Assembly (NCBI GenBank): GCA_965261065.1
Contig: OZ253444.1
Span: 248,001 to 312,000 of the forward strand
DNA from: JAKZVK01 sp965261065
GTDB lineage: Bacteria; Acidobacteriota; Terriglobia; Bryobacterales; UBA6623
Reading direction: 5' to 3'
Length of the DNA: 64,000 nucleotides
A model generated the notes under the pieces. It did not search any database and had not been told where the DNA came from. It saw only the letters and a program-made list of their open reading frames with translations. Made by a program: the position numbers and the translations under genes. Positions 1 through 9,090 of this stretch are shown piece by piece; within the stretch, counting starts at the first letter, position 1; each line of letters begins with the position of its first letter.

Positions 1-749
1 GTGCCCAGCATCCAGCGCTTGAGTAGCGAGATCGCCAAGTGCACCCTCGGCAGTAGCTGCGAGGCCTGCTCGCGGCGGTTGTTAATCGAGATGATACGAC
101 GCTGGTAGTCCTTCTTCTTGAGCGGATCGTAGCCCGACCAGTTGTCGGTAACAACCACGCTGCCCGGCTCGACCGACTCCTCGACGAAGGGCATCAAACT
201 GGCCGCCGAGGCGTTCTGAACGCGCTGCATGCGGATGCGCCCCAGCCCGGTGCCTCTCTCTTCCGCGGCGACTGCAATCAACGCTTTACGCTCGGTCTGC
301 CGGCCGATTACCCCTTCTTCTTCAGCGCCCCAGTAGGTCTCATCGACCTCGACGAGGCCCGTCAATCGCTCCCGCCCCGGGCGCACCATCGCTCGCCTCA
401 GCTTGTGCATCCAAGGCCAGGCGGTTTGGTAACTGCCCAGTCCCAGAACGCGCTGTAGACCCAGGGCGCTGGCCCCATTCTTCTGCGTGGTGATGGTCCA
501 CATCGCCCGGAACCACAGCCGCAGCGGCTTGCGTGTGTCTTGAAAGATCGTGCCGGCGGTGACGGAGGTTTGCCGCCCGCAGCGAGCGCATTCGAACCAC
601 ACTTTGCGCACCGGCCAAGCGCGCTCATGCCCACACCTTGGACAGCGGAAACCCTCTGGCCAGCGCAAGGCGAACAGATAGTCGCGGCAAGCCTCCTCGC
701 TCGCAAAGTGAGACTCGAATTCGAGTTGGTCGCGCGGGTAATCCTCCAC
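1..749 (-). CDS. IS1595-family (ISXO2-like) transposase, cut by window edge
   Basis: The minus strand reads through from a GTG at 749 to the window start with no stop, giving at least 249 residues. An N-terminal zinc ribbon is visible (CPRCG near residue 36, CARCG near residue 54), followed by a DDE-type ISXO2 domain with DETYWG and later DNWSGY. This is the order expected for IS1595-family transposases, which cut and rejoin the ends of their element. An in-frame TAG three codons upstream of the GTG limits the start. No good ribosome site is visible. The C-terminus lies outside the window, so intactness cannot be judged. The element's upstream end is probably within about 770-800, where the sequence leaves coding, but its inverted repeat cannot be paired here. 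Confidence 0.85.
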   Translation of the reverse strand, partial: MEDYPRDQLEFESHFASEEACRDYLFALRWPEGFRCPRCGHERAWPVRKVWFECARCGRQTSVTAGTIFQDTRKPLRLWFRAMWTITTQKNGASALGLQRVLGLGSYQTAWPWMHKLRRAMVRPGRERLTGLVEVDETYWGAEEEGVIGRQTERKALIAVAAEERGTGLGRIRMQRVQNASAASLMPFVEESVEPGSVVVTDNWSGYDPLKKKDYQRRIISINNRREQASQLLPRVHLAISLLKRWMLG

Positions 750-1060
750 CAGGCCCTACACTACATCTTGGGGTCACCTGAGTAAAGTGGATACCAAGCA
801 CTCACGATAGTTGGACAGGGAGTGGCTTGCCAACCATGAAGCCGCCTTCAGGCGGCTTGCGCGCGAAGCGCTTGTAGGCCGGTCGTTTTACGGCTGGTAA
901 CGCGGTCACCCCCACCCTCCGCGCCAGGGCGCTTTCAGCGTCCTTCCGGGCTTGGCTTCGGCCGTTCCTGAATCCAGGTTCCGGCAGCCGCGCAAGCTAG
1001 CGTCAAACGGATCTACTCCCGCTTGTCCCCCCACCTGTTTGTTAGCATGGTCTTCAAACG
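750..1060. other. Intergenic stretch between IS1595 element and larA-like gene
   Basis: No convincing gene. It holds the presumed outer end of the IS1595 element and, at 839-858, a perfect hairpin. No promoter could be assigned. Confidence 0.5.
839..858. repeat. Short perfect hairpin (8-bp stem)
   Basis: The arms AAGCCGCC and GGCGGCTT are separated by TTCA. The stem is GC-rich but no T-run follows, so it is at best a weak terminator or a repeat-type palindrome. Confidence 0.5.
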
Positions 1061-2350
1061 ATGAAGCTGACGCTCGCTTTCGATAAATCCGGGGCGGAGA
1101 TCGACATCCCCGGTGGTATCACGCCGACGGTGCTGGAGCCACGGTTCGCGCAGGCGCTCGACGACCCGGCAGCGGCCATCCGGGCGGCGCTGGATGCGCC
1201 CATCGGGTCGGCGTCGCTCGAGCAAACGGCGGCGGGAAAGAAGTCGGCGGCCATTTCGGTGTGCGACATCACGCGTCCCGCACCGAACCGGGTTGTGCTG
1301 CCTGAAGTCATGGCCGCGCTTGAGAGGGGCGGCATCCCTCGAAGCGGGATTCGCATCCTGATCGCTACCGGGCTGCACCGCGAGGCGACCGCGGCTGAGC
1401 TCGAAGAGATCCTCGGGGCGGAGATTCTGGCGCGCTATGCGGTCGATTCCCACCGCGCGCGGCGTGACGACGAGCAGGCCCCTCTCGGTGAGACGCGCGG
1501 CGGGACGCCGGTCTACATCGACCGCCGCTTCATCGACGCCGACCTGCACCTGACGCTGGGGTTCATCGAGCCGCACCTGATGGCGGGTTTCTCTGGCGGA
1601 CGCAAGCTGATCGCGCCCGGCCTCGCCGGTGAAAAGACGATCAAGCGCCTCCACAGCCCGCCGTTCATGAGGGACGCGCGGGCGACGGAAGGCTCCTTCC
1701 CCGACAACCCGCTGCATCGCGAGTTGACCGAGATCGCTTCGATGGCGCGGCATGACTTTATGGTCGACGTGGCGCTGACGCGCACGCGGGGTATCGCGGC
1801 CGTGTTCGCGGGCGGGCCCGAAGCCGCGCACGCCCAGGGTGTGGAGTTCGTGCGCGAATCGACTCTGGCCGGTGTCGAGGAGCTTGCCGATGCCGTGATC
1901 ACGACGTCGGGCGGCTATCCGCTCGACCTGACCTTTTACCAAGCGGTCAAGGGCATCACCGCCGCGTCGCACATCGTCAAGCCGGGAGGCACGATCCTGC
2001 TGGTGGCGGCGTGCCGCGAGGGCTTGGGCAGCCCCGAGTTCGCCGGGCTAGTGCGGCGGGCGAACGACTGGCGGGTGCTGCTCGACGAGTTGGAGAAGGC
2101 CCCGGTCGAGGTGGATCAGTGGCAGGCCGAGAAGCTCGCGATGGTGGCCGAGAAGGCGTTCCTGTCGTTCTGCGTGCCGGGCGTTTCGGCGGAGGATCGT
2201 CGGCACTTGTGGGGCCCGACCTTCGAGACGCCGCAATCGGCCGTGGAGGATTTAGTCGCCGGGCTCCCGGCCGAGGCGTCGCTGGTCGTGATCCCGGAAG
2301 GGCCCTACGTGTTCTCGCAAGTCAGCGAGACGCCGGTTGCGGTGGCGTGA
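1061..2350 (+). CDS. larA: LarA-family nickel-pincer racemase/epimerase
   Basis: This 429-residue protein matches the LarA (DUF2088) family, the lactate racemase-type enzymes that use the nickel-pincer nucleotide cofactor. The residues known to be critical in Lactobacillus LarA are all recognisable: His106 in TGLHRE, His172 in EPHLMAG, Lys182 in SGGRK and His198 in RLHSP. Each is offset by two from the reference numbering. The characterised enzyme interconverts D- and L-lactate, but the family includes many 2-hydroxyacid racemases and epimerases, so the substrate here is open. The larB, larC and larE cofactor genes are not in the window. The gene stands alone between two insertion sequences. 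The ATG start has no strong ribosome site. Confidence 0.85.
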   Translation: MKLTLAFDKSGAEIDIPGGITPTVLEPRFAQALDDPAAAIRAALDAPIGSASLEQTAAGKKSAAISVCDITRPAPNRVVLPEVMAALERGGIPRSGIRILIATGLHREATAAELEEILGAEILARYAVDSHRARRDDEQAPLGETRGGTPVYIDRRFIDADLHLTLGFIEPHLMAGFSGGRKLIAPGLAGEKTIKRLHSPPFMRDARATEGSFPDNPLHRELTEIASMARHDFMVDVALTRTRGIAAVFAGGPEAAHAQGVEFVRESTLAGVEELADAVITTSGGYPLDLTFYQAVKGITAASHIVKPGGTILLVAACREGLGSPEFAGLVRRANDWRVLLDELEKAPVEVDQWQAEKLAMVAEKAFLSFCVPGVSAEDRRHLWGPTFETPQSAVEDLVAGLPAEASLVVIPEGPYVFSQVSETPVAVA

Positions 2351-2399
2351 CTACAGTAGCGATTCTGCAAGCACGATCACGTTTCACTTAGGATTGTAG

Positions 2400-3820
2400 G
2401 GGCACGGCATGCTGTCAAGTACCCAAACATCGTTTCCAGGTGTTCACAATACATCGTTTCCACCCTCCGTTCCAGGTGATGGGGGCGGCGAGGGCCGATT
2501 GGGCTTCGGGTTGGCGGTGGAGGCGCCGCCGCGGGAGCCCGTAGGGCGACCAAGGTCGGCGCCTCCACCGCCTGACCTCGCCGGGCGTACCAGCGAATGC
2601 GTCTGCTGCGCACCCAGTTCCAACTCGCGTACATACATGTGCCGAAAGCGCACCGCGATCGTATCCAGCGGCAACCGCTCCAGCCCCACCCACTCTCCCG
2701 CCAACGCCTCGCTCACAAACCAATGACGGCCCCCCTCCCACAGACAGCCCGCCTCGTTCAGCCGCTGGACCTCCATCCCCGCCGCATACTCCCACGCCGG
2801 CGGTTGCGGCTGATACGCCCTTTCGCTGCGCCGCCATCGGCTGGCCGGCGTCTCCATCTGAAGCGCTTCGTGCGGACGCCCTTCGTTGTACTCGCGCCGG
2901 AAGTGCGCCAGCCACTCGGCCCAATCCTTCACCGGCGCCGGTCCGCCACGATGCCGCACCGCCGCCTCGATCGCGCCGTGAAAACGCTCCACCTTGCCCT
3001 GCGTTTGCGGATGCCGCGGCCGCCCGTACAGCAACCGAATCCCCTGCTTGATCAACCACACCGACAGCGCCGTCAACCCGTGTGCGCTGTGGGCGGAAAA
3101 CCACTGTGTGCCGCGGTCCATCAGCATCGCCTCCGGCAAACCCGCTTGCTCGAACGTTTGTTGCAGACAGGCCTGGATCGGCTCGCGGCGCAGCACCCGC
3201 AGCGCGTGCAACCCGACCGCATAGCGGCTGTGGTCATCGAGAATCGACAGCGGCTGACAAATCCCGTCGAGGCTCTTGAGCGGCCCCTTGCCGTCCATCT
3301 GCCACAGTTGGTTGGGCCGTGGGCGCTCGAAGCGTTGCAAGGCCGGCCGCGGGGCGTGCACGTTCACCAGCCCGTGGCGCTTGAGGATGCGATGCACCGT
3401 CGTCGCCGGATAGCGCACGCCGCTTTCTTGCAACAGCCGCTGGAGCTTGCGCGCGCCCCAGCCGTAGCGTCGGCGCAGCTCGAGCACTTGCCGTTCCCGC
3501 TCCGGGGCGCTGCGGCGCGGCGAGGAATGCGGGCGGCGGCTCAACTCACCCAGCTGAGCGAGCGTGCCGCAGGCGAGGTAGCGATCCCGCCACTTGCGAC
3601 CGGTCGGGCGCGAGATGCCAAACTCGCGGCACAACTCACTGAGCGACTCGGCGCCGCTGGCGGCGCGCACGACGAATTGCATTCTAGATTCTTTCATTTC
3701 CAGTTTCCGAAAGGGCATCGGTAGGACTCCTTCGTCCGACCTTAGCCCACGGCTGGGTGGAAACCATGTCTTGTGTACAACTGGAAACGATGTCATGGAA
3801 CTGAACAGCATGCCGTGCCC
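2400..3820. mobile_element. IS481-family insertion sequence, 1.42 kb
   Basis: The ends carry a perfect 16-bp inverted repeat (2400-2415 and 3805-3820, beginning GGGCACGGCATGC). The similarity continues inward imperfectly for about 45 bp. The inner part contains repeated ATCGTTTCC motifs (near 2430 and 2452 on the left, mirrored on the right), as IS481 ends often do. One transposase gene fills the interior. No clear target duplication lies outside the perfect repeat. The element appears complete. Confidence 0.8.
2444..3718 (-). CDS. IS481-family transposase
   Basis: The product is about 424 residues from the ATG at 3718, which has a GAAGGAGT ribosome site. The frame is open further upstream, but that extension runs into the element's terminal repeat and looks non-coding. 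There is an N-terminal helix-turn-helix (ELCREFGISRPTGRKW) and an rve integrase core with DDE residues around QMDGKGPL, LMDRGTQW and the E of KVERFHGAIE. The C-terminal tail is proline- and serine-rich and runs into the left inverted repeat. The reading frame is intact, so the element could be active. Confidence 0.88.
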   Translation of the reverse strand: MPFRKLEMKESRMQFVVRAASGAESLSELCREFGISRPTGRKWRDRYLACGTLAQLGELSRRPHSSPRRSAPERERQVLELRRRYGWGARKLQRLLQESGVRYPATTVHRILKRHGLVNVHAPRPALQRFERPRPNQLWQMDGKGPLKSLDGICQPLSILDDHSRYAVGLHALRVLRREPIQACLQQTFEQAGLPEAMLMDRGTQWFSAHSAHGLTALSVWLIKQGIRLLYGRPRHPQTQGKVERFHGAIEAAVRHRGGPAPVKDWAEWLAHFRREYNEGRPHEALQMETPASRWRRSERAYQPQPPAWEYAAGMEVQRLNEAGCLWEGGRHWFVSEALAGEWVGLERLPLDTIAVRFRHMYVRELELGAQQTHSLVRPARSGGGGADLGRPTGSRGGASTANPKPNRPSPPPSPGTEGGNDVL

Positions 3821-3968
3821 GCTTGCGCGACCCGCCGCAACATGTAGGGTTATCAAACGGGCTTGACAAGAAACCATACTTTCACCGCAGGCTGCTAGGC
3901 TCCAGAACGCAAGCAAGCGGTCCCGCACAGCCGCTCCCCGGTTGTCACGGCCCCCTTGAGCACCTACT

Positions 3969-4517
3969 ATGACCTTTATGAGGTACTTTCATATTGCGGT
4001 TGCTCTGGGCGTCATCATGAACATGCCCGCTGCCGCTCAGGACCTTCTTCCCCGCTGGGAGGTGACTGCCCTGGCCGAGGGGCTGGTCGAGCACTCCAAG
4101 CAGATAGGAGACTTGCTGCTGCGAGTCCGCCCCAAGGAATGGATCCAAGATGGGGCCCCGCAAGCCTTCGTCACGCAGCATGAAGAACTCATACAAGACA
4201 TCGCCAACCTCTCGCTCTCGGCCCAGAACGTGCATCGGAACCCGGAGAAACTCTCCGCCGTTGTCGATACCTACTTGTGGCTTGACCGGCTCGATTCGAT
4301 GATCGCTTCCATCGCCAACGGGGCGCGCAAGTATCAGAACCCGGCGGTCGCGGATTTGCTGATCGCGGCGAAGGATCGGAACATGGGTCAGAGCGAAGGC
4401 CTGAAGACCTATCTGCGACAGCTTGTCATGGCCAGCGAGGCGGAGATGGAAATCGCTCACAGCGAAGCCCAGCGCTGCCGCGGCGATCTGGCCTCCCGCC
4501 CCCGTGGGCGCGACTGA
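3969..4517 (+). CDS. Predicted secreted helical protein of unknown function
   Basis: This 182-residue product has an N-terminal signal peptide (hydrophobic stretch to about residue 22, probable cleavage after AAA before QDLLP). The rest is mostly amphipathic helix, with evenly spaced hydrophobic residues and no cysteine motif or catalytic signature. I do not recognise the family. ATG codons at 3969 and 3978 are both possible starts. It is followed 26 bp later by a small cysteine-rich gene, perhaps in the same transcript. Its upstream edge lies close to the IS481 element, which may have separated it from its native promoter. Confidence 0.6.
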   Translation: MTFMRYFHIAVALGVIMNMPAAAQDLLPRWEVTALAEGLVEHSKQIGDLLLRVRPKEWIQDGAPQAFVTQHEELIQDIANLSLSAQNVHRNPEKLSAVVDTYLWLDRLDSMIASIANGARKYQNPAVADLLIAAKDRNMGQSEGLKTYLRQLVMASEAEMEIAHSEAQRCRGDLASRPRGRD

Positions 4518-4543
4518 TACGGTCGAAAGCGAAGGAAGCCAAC

Positions 4544-4792
4544 GTGCTGACGGACCAGCCCTTGCAACCACCATTCGAGGACGCGCCGGAAACCGCCGGG
4601 GCGTCCATCGAGCCCACGACACCGTCAAGCACACAGACCCGCGCCTCACCGTGCGCCCAGGGCGTCTTCCAATGTTACATCTGCGACGAGCCCTCGACGG
4701 AGATCTGTCCCCATTGCACCCGCGATACCTGCGATAACCACATCTGCGAACATTGCTCGCACTGCAGCGACTGTTGTGCCTGCACCAGTTGA
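4544..4792 (+). CDS. Small cysteine-rich, probably zinc-binding protein
   Basis: This 82-residue protein starts at a GTG with an upstream AAGGAAG ribosome site. The first half is acidic, proline- and threonine-rich and probably disordered. The last 40 residues hold eleven cysteines and two histidines in a CYICDE, CPHC, CEHCSHC, CCAC pattern, like compact treble-clef or B-box-type zinc folds. There is no signal peptide. The function is unknown and the binding role is inferred only from cysteine spacing. It lies 26 bp after the secreted helical protein. Confidence 0.5.
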   Translation: MLTDQPLQPPFEDAPETAGASIEPTTPSSTQTRASPCAQGVFQCYICDEPSTEICPHCTRDTCDNHICEHCSHCSDCCACTS

Positions 4793-5107
4793 GTGAGCGC
4801 GCCCATCGCGGATGCTAGCAGTCCGTGGTGAAGGTCCCGTGGGTCGCGCGGCGGGCTCCTGCGGCCGTTCGGCGAGGCGTGAGGAGGACGATGATACGGG
4901 ATATCCTCTCCGACGAACAACAAAGCCGACGGCCGCAAAGGTCCGCCGCCCAACGGGTTACGCGCCCCGGAAGGCAACCAGGTCGCCCCGCCTTGGCCCC
5001 GCTGCTCCCTTTCTCCATTGACCGCTCCCCTCTCTCCAAGCGCGTAACGCGGCCCGCGTGACTTTCACCACGGGCTGCTAAGATATTACCGTCGTTTGGA
5101 GACCACC
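4793..5107. other. Non-coding gap of about 315 bp
   Basis: Several short open frames exist on both strands, but none has a plausible start, ribosome site or recognisable product. A ribosome site (TGGAGA) for the following gene lies at its right end. No repeat or RNA gene was seen. Confidence 0.4.
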
Positions 5108-6010
5108 ATGCTTCGTCGCCTCTTGCTTATTTCGTTCGTGGCCGCCATTGCGGCTCTCTCTGAACCCAACTACCCGGCGCTCTCCTACGAGGTGGCTCCA
5201 AGCTGGCCCGCGCTGCCTTCCGGTTGGAACTTGGCCGAGACAACCGCTGTGTCGGTCGACAAGGAAGAGAACGTATACGTCTTTCACCGAGGACCCCACC
5301 CCATCATGGTCTTCAACAAAGACGGCAAATTCCTGCGCTCCTTCGGCGACAGTGTTTACTCCGCGACCCATGGCCTGCGCATCGATCACGAGGGCAACAT
5401 CTGGACCACCGACATCGACCACCACGTGGTCTTGAAGATGGATTCGACCGGGCGCATCCGCATGGTGCTCGGCCGCAAAGGCCAAGCCGGCGAAGCCGAC
5501 GACCGTTTCAACAGCCCGACCGACGTCGCCATCGCTCCCAACGGCGACATCTACGTATCCGATGGCTACGGAAACTCCCGCGTCGTCAAGCTCGCCAAAG
5601 ACGGAACCTTCATCCGCGCCTGGGGCAAGCGCGGCGTGGGCGAGGGTGAGTTCAACGCGCCGCACGGCATCGTTCTCGACAAACAGGGCCGCGTCTATGT
5701 CGCTGACCGCGAGAATTTCCGCATTCAGGTCTTTGACGGCGACGGCAAGTTCCTCCAGCAGTGGAAGCACTTGGGCTCGCCCTGGGGCCTCTACATCACC
5801 TCGGATCAGTCGCTCTACATGACCGACGGCTACAACAACCGCGTGCTGAAGCTGAACCTCGACGGACAAATTCTCGGCACGCTGGGCGAGCACGGCAAGC
5901 TTCCCGGCCAGTTCGAATTGTGCCATCACTTGGCCGTCGGCCCCATCACCCAGAGCCTCTATGTGGCCGAGATCACCAACTGGCGCGTCCAGAAGTTCGT
6001 GCCGCGCTAG
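5108..6010 (+). CDS. Secreted NHL-repeat beta-propeller (peptidyl-alpha-hydroxyglycine lyase-like)
   Basis: About 300 residues from the ATG at 5108, which has a GGAG ribosome site 7 bases upstream. A short signal peptide (LLLISFVAAIAAL) precedes about six NHL blades, seen as repeats of the type PTDVAIAPNGDIYVSDGYGN, HGIVLDKQGRVYVADREN and WGLYITSDQSLYMTDGYNN. The arrangement resembles peptidylglycine alpha-amidating lyase-like propellers common in environmental bacteria. The catalytic role cannot be shown from sequence, so a structural or ligand-binding role is equally possible. The predicted location is periplasmic or extracellular. Confidence 0.75.
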   Translation: MLRRLLLISFVAAIAALSEPNYPALSYEVAPSWPALPSGWNLAETTAVSVDKEENVYVFHRGPHPIMVFNKDGKFLRSFGDSVYSATHGLRIDHEGNIWTTDIDHHVVLKMDSTGRIRMVLGRKGQAGEADDRFNSPTDVAIAPNGDIYVSDGYGNSRVVKLAKDGTFIRAWGKRGVGEGEFNAPHGIVLDKQGRVYVADRENFRIQVFDGDGKFLQQWKHLGSPWGLYITSDQSLYMTDGYNNRVLKLNLDGQILGTLGEHGKLPGQFELCHHLAVGPITQSLYVAEITNWRVQKFVPR

Positions 6011-6026
6011 CCTCGGCTAGGCCCGC

Positions 6027-6860
6027 ATGTTCAATAGAAAGGTTCCGCGTTGGATCGGTTGGCCGTTGCTCGGCCTATGGGTGTTCTTCGTGCTTTCGTA
6101 CCTTGCCCGTCAGTCCACCTTCCATCCGATGCCCTATCCCGAGGGGCAGTGGGGCCTCCGCGAGTCTCTCGGGGCGCAGGACGTTTGGCTTCAGACCTCC
6201 GACGAGGTGCAAATTCACGGCTGGCACGTCCGCGTGGAGGGCAAACCCGAATGGGTCACCCTGTATCTTCACGGCAACGCCGGCAACATTACCCACCGCG
6301 CCGACCATCTGGTGGCGATTCGCGGGGCCGGGTCCGAGGTCTTCATCATCGACTACCGCGGCTACGGCAAGAGTGACGGCAGCCCGACGGAAGCCGGCAT
6401 GTACCGGGATGCCGACGCCGCCTACCAGTACCTGCTCGAGGGGTACGAGGCCAACCGAATTGTGGTCCACGGCGAGTCGCTGGGGACGGCGGCGGCGGTC
6501 GACCTCGCCTCGCGAAAGGCGTGCGCCGGCGTCGTGCTGGAGGCGCCCTTTCCCTCCGCCCGGGCCGTGGCTCGAACGGTACTGCCCGTGATCGGCCCGT
6601 TGTTGGTTTCGGGGCTCGATACCGGGCGCAAGATCAAACAGGTCAACACGCCTGTCTTGATCATCCATGGTGATCGAGACGGGGTGATCGGCTATGATCT
6701 TGGCCGTGAAGTGTTCGAAGCGGCCAACGAGCCGAAGGAGTTCTGGACGCTTGAAGGGTCCGGCCACAACAACATCGTTCAGGTGGGAGGACGGCGATAC
6801 GTCGAGAAACTGAGAGCTTTCTATGCCGGCCTCCCCGCGGCCCTCGGAGGCGACGGCTGA
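6027..6860 (+). CDS. Membrane-anchored alpha/beta hydrolase
   Basis: This 277-residue protein has one N-terminal membrane helix (about residues 10-27) and an alpha/beta hydrolase domain. The nucleophile elbow is GESLG with Ser151. The acid is probably Asp218 in HGDRDGV and the histidine is His247 in GSGHNN. The oxyanion-loop motif LHGNAGN is near residue 81. The order and length fit the BEM46/YfhR-like group of bacterial hydrolases, whose natural substrates are mostly unknown. It starts 16 bp after the NHL protein and is probably co-transcribed with it. Confidence 0.8.
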   Translation: MFNRKVPRWIGWPLLGLWVFFVLSYLARQSTFHPMPYPEGQWGLRESLGAQDVWLQTSDEVQIHGWHVRVEGKPEWVTLYLHGNAGNITHRADHLVAIRGAGSEVFIIDYRGYGKSDGSPTEAGMYRDADAAYQYLLEGYEANRIVVHGESLGTAAAVDLASRKACAGVVLEAPFPSARAVARTVLPVIGPLLVSGLDTGRKIKQVNTPVLIIHGDRDGVIGYDLGREVFEAANEPKEFWTLEGSGHNNIVQVGGRRYVEKLRAFYAGLPAALGGDG

Positions 6861-6882
6861 TTGGACCGCCTGTTCGCGGGAG

Positions 6883-7956
6883 CTAGAGAATCCGGAAGGT
6901 GATCTCAAGGTTGGCCTGTACGGCGACGGCCCCGTTGCCCCTACGTCCAGGCTCGAAACGCCAGCTTCGGACGGCCTTGACCGCCTTCTCATCAAGCCCC
7001 AGCCCCAGACTGCGCACGAGCTTGAAGTTGCCCGCGCTACCCTCGGGCGTGATCACGGCCTGCAGGACGACCGAGCCCTCATGCCGCGCAATGCGGGCCT
7101 CCTCGCTGTACTCGGGCTCGGTACGCTCCTTGAGCCTCGGCGGAATGACCCCGTCGCCCAAGCGATACACTTCCGCCGGCAGCTGGTCGTTGTACGCCTC
7201 GGCAACCCATTGCGAGCGAACGATCCGTGCACGGTCCTGCAAGGGCCTTGCCTCTTCGGCGCGATTCATTTTGAAGAGGAGCCTCGAAAAATGCTCCAGT
7301 GTCACAACGGTGTCTAGATGGTCTCGCCCTAGTGCCTTCTCGCGGATGTCGAGGGCATGCGTGTAGTAGACCTCGGCCTTGTCGTAGCGCGACTCGTTCT
7401 CATACAGGATCGCCAGGTTATTGATGCTCTCGGCGACGGCGGCGTGCTTGCGCCCGAAGACCTTGACCCGAATCGCAAAAGCCTCCTTGTAGCGCTCTTC
7501 GGCGTACCGGTACTTTCGCCGGGCATGAAAGTAACGGCCCACTTCGTTCACATACTCGGCGAATTCGCCCGACGTGGAACCATGGGTCGCCTCCGCAATC
7601 TTGAGTGCGTCCGCATAGAGGCCCTCTGGCTTGGCAAAGTCGCCCTGCGACCGATAGGCCCTCGCTAGACGCACCAGCGTTTCCGTTTGGCGTGCGTCAC
7701 CCGGCGGCAGTGCCCGCGCCAACTCACGTGCTTGCTGGAAGCGCTCGATCGCAGACTCGACATCGCCCGCGGCGAGAGCCCGGTCCCCGCCCGCAATCGC
7801 GGCTGCCCACTGCTCCTCGTTCGCCGTGGCCGCGAAGACGCACAACACCCCAAGCGCCGTGCACGTAAGGACGGCCGGCAAACCGGACCTGAACCATAGT
7901 CGAGTCACAGAACGCAGATACCAGGCCCGTGACGGTGCATGCTTCGTCCGCCTCAC
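6883..7956 (-). CDS. TPR protein with C-terminal TonB-like domain
   Basis: This 357-residue product has a hydrophobic N-terminal segment (GLPAVLTCTALGVLCVFAATA), an export signal or anchor. About five tetratricopeptide repeats follow (residues 55-240, including SINNLAILYENESRYDKAEVYY-type helices). A TonB C-terminal domain lies at 265-357 (PEYSEEARIARHEGSVVLQA and SWRFEPGRR). Such proteins are common in Acidobacteriota, where the TonB domain is often not linked to ExbBD transport. A GTG at 7956 is the longest start. A second GTG at 7908 (VTRLWF) would place the signal sequence at the true N-terminus and may be better. The gene is convergent with the hydrolase gene. Confidence 0.75.
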   Translation of the reverse strand: MRRTKHAPSRAWYLRSVTRLWFRSGLPAVLTCTALGVLCVFAATANEEQWAAAIAGGDRALAAGDVESAIERFQQARELARALPPGDARQTETLVRLARAYRSQGDFAKPEGLYADALKIAEATHGSTSGEFAEYVNEVGRYFHARRKYRYAEERYKEAFAIRVKVFGRKHAAVAESINNLAILYENESRYDKAEVYYTHALDIREKALGRDHLDTVVTLEHFSRLLFKMNRAEEARPLQDRARIVRSQWVAEAYNDQLPAEVYRLGDGVIPPRLKERTEPEYSEEARIARHEGSVVLQAVITPEGSAGNFKLVRSLGLGLDEKAVKAVRSWRFEPGRRGNGAVAVQANLEITFRIL

Positions 7957-8048
7957 GGGCGACCAACCCCTGAATCACTCCAGTCTAACAAGCGTAATGG
8001 TGGGGTTTTGTGCGGGGACTACCTACCCCGCCCATGCGAGGACGGCCT

Positions 8049-9065
8049 CTACGGCTTCGACGCGATCACGATCGGCGAGTGCAGCCCGATCTCGGCCGTC
8101 TCGACATTCGTGAAGCCCGCTTCCTCGAGCCAGCCCCGATACTCGGCGAAAGTGTAGGTGCCACCTTTCTCGGTCATCAAGAGCATGGTCAGGGCGAAAA
8201 GCAGCGGAAACGGCGGGCCCGTACGCTGATCGTCGGGAATCATATCGACGACGACAAGGCGGCCCGCCGGCTTGAGCGCCGTGTGCAGCCGCCGAAACAA
8301 GCTGCGGGCCGACTCGATTCCTTCCGAGTGGACGATGTTGCCGAGCAAGGCCAAGTCGAACCGCTCCTCGCCGAAGTCGACGGTCTTCAGGTCTCCCGGC
8401 AGGTAGTCGTAGCGGTCCGCGACGCCGTGCCGTTCGGCGTACTTGCGGGTGAGGTCAAACAGCGCTGGAAAATCCTGGGCGGTGACATGCGCTTCGGGGT
8501 CCGCCTCGGCGACGGCGATGCCCCATACGCTGGTACCACAACCCACGTCGACGACGCGCATCCCCTTGTGACTGGTTCCCGCCCCCAAGACCTTGGCAGC
8601 GGCCTGGGCCCTCGGGTAGTGGACAATGTGCAGCCCCCGGACGAGGCCCGGGAAGAACTCCTCCGCCAGCGCCTCGGTTTCGACCTGCTGCACGCCGATG
8701 CCGGAGCGCACCACCTCGGTCAACCGGTCCCAGCTCACAGCCGCTTGCGCGCTTCCGAGCGTTTGCCCCATGAAGTCGGGGCTCGAAGGAAGTAGCAGCT
8801 CACGCGCTGGCGGCGTGAGTTCATAGCGGTCGTCGCCGGTCTTGCTCAACAGTTGGAAGGTGGCCAAGACGTCCAAGATCATGCGGACGCCGCGCTCACT
8901 GGCTCCGACGGCGCGGGCGACGTCAGCCGCCGTGCAGGCCCCGTCCGCCAGGGGCGAATAGACGTCTAACTCGAGCGACGTCATCAGCACACGCGTGCCG
9001 GTGTGAGCGAAACCCAACTGCATCAGCATCTCGGCGGGCGTGGGTTGCGGTTGTTGCGCAGACAC
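8049..9065 (-). CDS. SAM-dependent O-methyltransferase-like protein
   Basis: This 338-residue protein starts at a GTG with a strong GGAGGA ribosome site. An N-terminal winged-helix dimerisation domain (residues 10-95) is followed by a Rossmann methyltransferase core whose motif I is VDVGCGTSVWG. This two-part layout is typical of the acetylserotonin/hydroxyneurosporene O-methyltransferase family (methyltransf_2). The usual His-Asp/Glu catalytic pair is not obvious, though NIVHSEGIES stands where the family has its catalytic histidine region. Substrate unknown. No biosynthetic cluster accompanies it. Confidence 0.75.
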   Translation of the reverse strand: MSAQQPQPTPAEMLMQLGFAHTGTRVLMTSLELDVYSPLADGACTAADVARAVGASERGVRMILDVLATFQLLSKTGDDRYELTPPARELLLPSSPDFMGQTLGSAQAAVSWDRLTEVVRSGIGVQQVETEALAEEFFPGLVRGLHIVHYPRAQAAAKVLGAGTSHKGMRVVDVGCGTSVWGIAVAEADPEAHVTAQDFPALFDLTRKYAERHGVADRYDYLPGDLKTVDFGEERFDLALLGNIVHSEGIESARSLFRRLHTALKPAGRLVVVDMIPDDQRTGPPFPLLFALTMLLMTEKGGTYTFAEYRGWLEEAGFTNVETAEIGLHSPIVIASKP

Positions 9066-9090
9066 GATCGGTCTCCTCCGAAGTTCTCCC

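Noticed and set aside
4793..5107. Small overlapping open frames on both strands
   Set aside because: They overlap each other in several frames, lack ribosome sites and show no recognisable composition or motif.
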